Shown here piece after piece: positions 5,882 through 7,169 of a stretch of DNA of 7,169 nucleotides. Position numbers and translations under genes: made by a program. The notes under the pieces were generated by a model, which was not told the DNA's origin, made no database searches, and saw nothing but the letters and a program-made list of their open reading frames with translations. Source of the stretch: an uncultured Erysipelotrichaceae bacterium. Lineage in GTDB: Bacteria; Bacillota_I; Bacilli_A; Erysipelotrichales; Erysipelotrichaceae. The stretch's first letter is position 1, and each line of letters starts with the position of its first letter. The stretch is from NCBI GenBank assembly GCA_902796465.1, contig CADBPK010000172.1, forward strand, positions 1 to 7,169. The letters are read 5' to 3'.

Positions 5882-7169
5882 ATGGCAGATCACAGAAACG
5901 CTACGGTTGAAGATGTCATGCGTGAGGCACAGGAATATATTCATAATCCTGACAGCCTTGCTTTGATCATGAAATCTGCACAGTTTGCGGAAGAAAAGCA
6001 CAAAGGGCAGATGCGCCGCAGCGGTGACCCGTATTTCGTTCACCTCGTCAATGTTGCATATATCCTCGCTACCCTGAGAGGGGGACCGAAAACGATCGCA
6101 GCCGGTTTTCTTCATGATGTTGTGGAGGACTGCGGTGTTACAAAGGAACAGCTGGCCGCGGAATTCGATGAAGAGATTGCCGATATGGTCGAAGCCGTCA
6201 CCAAGATCGGCACACTGAAATTCAAGGGAAAAAATGATCCTGAATACCAGGCGGCGAATCACAGAAAACTGTTCATTGCCATGGCGCATGATGTACGCGT
6301 GATCCTGATCAAACTCGCAGACCGTCTTCATAATATGCGTACGCTGATGTACCAGTCCGAAGCATCTCAGAAGCGGATCGCTGCGGAAACCCTGGATGTA
6401 TACGCACCGATCGCGCACCGATTAGGTATCAGTACCATCAAGAATGAACTCGAAGATCTGGCTTTCCTGTATCTCAACAGGGATGAGTATTACCATATCG
6501 CCCATCTTGTTGAAGCCAAGAAAGCGGAGCGGGATGCGGCTGTCAGCCAGATGATCAGCGAGATCTCGGAGATTCTTGAAAAGAATCATATCTCATACAG
6601 GATCTTCGGAAGATCCAAGCACCTGTACTCCATCTATAAAAAGATGAAGACCAAAAACAAGCGCTTTGAGGAGATCCTCGATCTTCTGGCAATCCGCATT
6701 ATTACCAAGACCGAGCTTAACTGCTACGAAGTTCTCGGTTATATTCACGCCCGTTACCGGCCTATCCCCGGACGGCTGAAGGATTATATTGCAGTACCAA
6801 AATCCAACATGTACCAGTCGCTCCATACCACGATTATCGGCGATGACGGAAAGATCTTTGAAGTGCAGATCCGTACGGAAGATATGGATGCCATTGCGGA
6901 AAGAGGTATCGCTGCCCACTGGCGCTACAAGGAAGGCACGAAATATGATGCCCGGAAAGAACAGAAGGAAATCGAAGACAAGCTTTCCTGGTTCAAGGAT
7001 TTCACGGTATATACTGCAGACGAAGGTGAAAATGACAGTGCTTCCGAATACATGGAAACACTGCAGAAAGATATATTTGACGCCAATGTCTACGTCATGA
7101 CGCCGATGGGAAGGATCATTGATCTGCCCAGCGGATCAACACCGATCGATTTTGCCTACAGGATCCATA
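5882..7169 (+). CDS. rel: Rel, bifunctional (p)ppGpp synthetase/hydrolase (first 429 residues; 3' end outside window)
   Basis: Rel makes and degrades the alarmone (p)ppGpp from GTP/GDP and ATP, controlling the stringent response. The frame is open from ATG 5882 to the window edge. The HD hydrolase domain comes first: RRSGDPYFVH (R45, H54), HDVVED (H78, D79, E82, D83) and LADRLHN (D147, N151), all intact, so hydrolase activity is expected. The synthetase domain follows, with GRSKHLYSIYKKM (243-255), ILDLLAIRI (265-273), GRLKDYIA (297-304), NMYQSLHTT (309-317), EVQIRT (327-332) and AAHW (344-347). The RxKD form of the substrate/metal motif is that of bifunctional enzymes rather than the acidic ExDD of E. 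coli RelA, with Leu where Phe is usual. A TGS domain begins near 397 (DIFDANVYVMTP) and is cut by the edge. Full-length relatives are about 730-740 residues, so roughly 300 residues should lie beyond the window. Its own promoter was not firmly located. Confidence 0.96.
   Translation, partial: MADHRNATVEDVMREAQEYIHNPDSLALIMKSAQFAEEKHKGQMRRSGDPYFVHLVNVAYILATLRGGPKTIAAGFLHDVVEDCGVTKEQLAAEFDEEIADMVEAVTKIGTLKFKGKNDPEYQAANHRKLFIAMAHDVRVILIKLADRLHNMRTLMYQSEASQKRIAAETLDVYAPIAHRLGISTIKNELEDLAFLYLNRDEYYHIAHLVEAKKAERDAAVSQMISEISEILEKNHISYRIFGRSKHLYSIYKKMKTKNKRFEEILDLLAIRIITKTELNCYEVLGYIHARYRPIPGRLKDYIAVPKSNMYQSLHTTIIGDDGKIFEVQIRTEDMDAIAERGIAAHWRYKEGTKYDARKEQKEIEDKLSWFKDFTVYTADEGENDSASEYMETLQKDIFDANVYVMTPMGRIIDLPSGSTPIDFAYRIH

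Noticed and set aside
5756..6418. A 220-codon minus-strand open frame across the end of apt, the terminator and the start of rel
   Set aside because: It runs antisense through two conserved genes and a hairpin, and no known motif is seen in it.
6789..7100. A 103-codon plus-strand open frame inside rel
   Set aside because: It is out of frame within the conserved synthetase domain of rel, with no ribosome site or domain.

Overview
The window reads as a chromosomal housekeeping segment of a Bacillota bacterium with fairly balanced base composition. All recognisable genes lie on the + strand. Parts of the order (a ComN-like small protein, a fused SecDF, RecJ, Apt, Rel) match what is known from Bacillus subtilis (comN-secDF-...-recJ-apt-relA). 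The fused SecDF and the sequence divergence are compatible with an Erysipelotrichia-type lineage, but that placement is an impression, not a demonstration. I see no mobile element, CRISPR array, tRNA, rRNA or phage gene.

Layout: (1) 3-215, the 3' end of mraY (last step before lipid I), closed by a hairpin terminator. (2) A new transcription unit starts at an extended -10 promoter near 289-294 and carries the ComN-like gene (318-605) and secDF (609-2903), nearly abutting, followed by a second hairpin terminator. (3) A HAD phosphatase/phosphomutase-like gene (2951-3619) overlaps recJ (3616-5211) by the ATGA arrangement. (4) apt (5302-5829) has its own consensus -10 box in a 90-base gap and is followed by a third hairpin terminator. 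(5) rel, the bifunctional (p)ppGpp synthetase/hydrolase, starts at 5882 behind a very strong Shine-Dalgarno and runs off the right edge after 429 codons, just inside its TGS domain.

Together the genes cover cell-wall precursor synthesis, protein export, DNA repair, adenine salvage and the stringent response. Apt and Rel both belong to purine nucleotide metabolism, and their pairing is common in Bacillota.

No wholly new system is visible. The most interesting observation is in SecDF. The SecD half keeps the intramembrane aspartate (D327), but in the SecF half the aspartate of the usual S-I-N-D motif is Asn (N643), and the arginine expected in the following membrane helix aligns with Met (M681). 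These are the charged residues implicated in proton-driven function in characterised SecDF proteins. A second oddity is the MraY C-terminus, where the usual triple-His motif reads His-Tyr-Ala.
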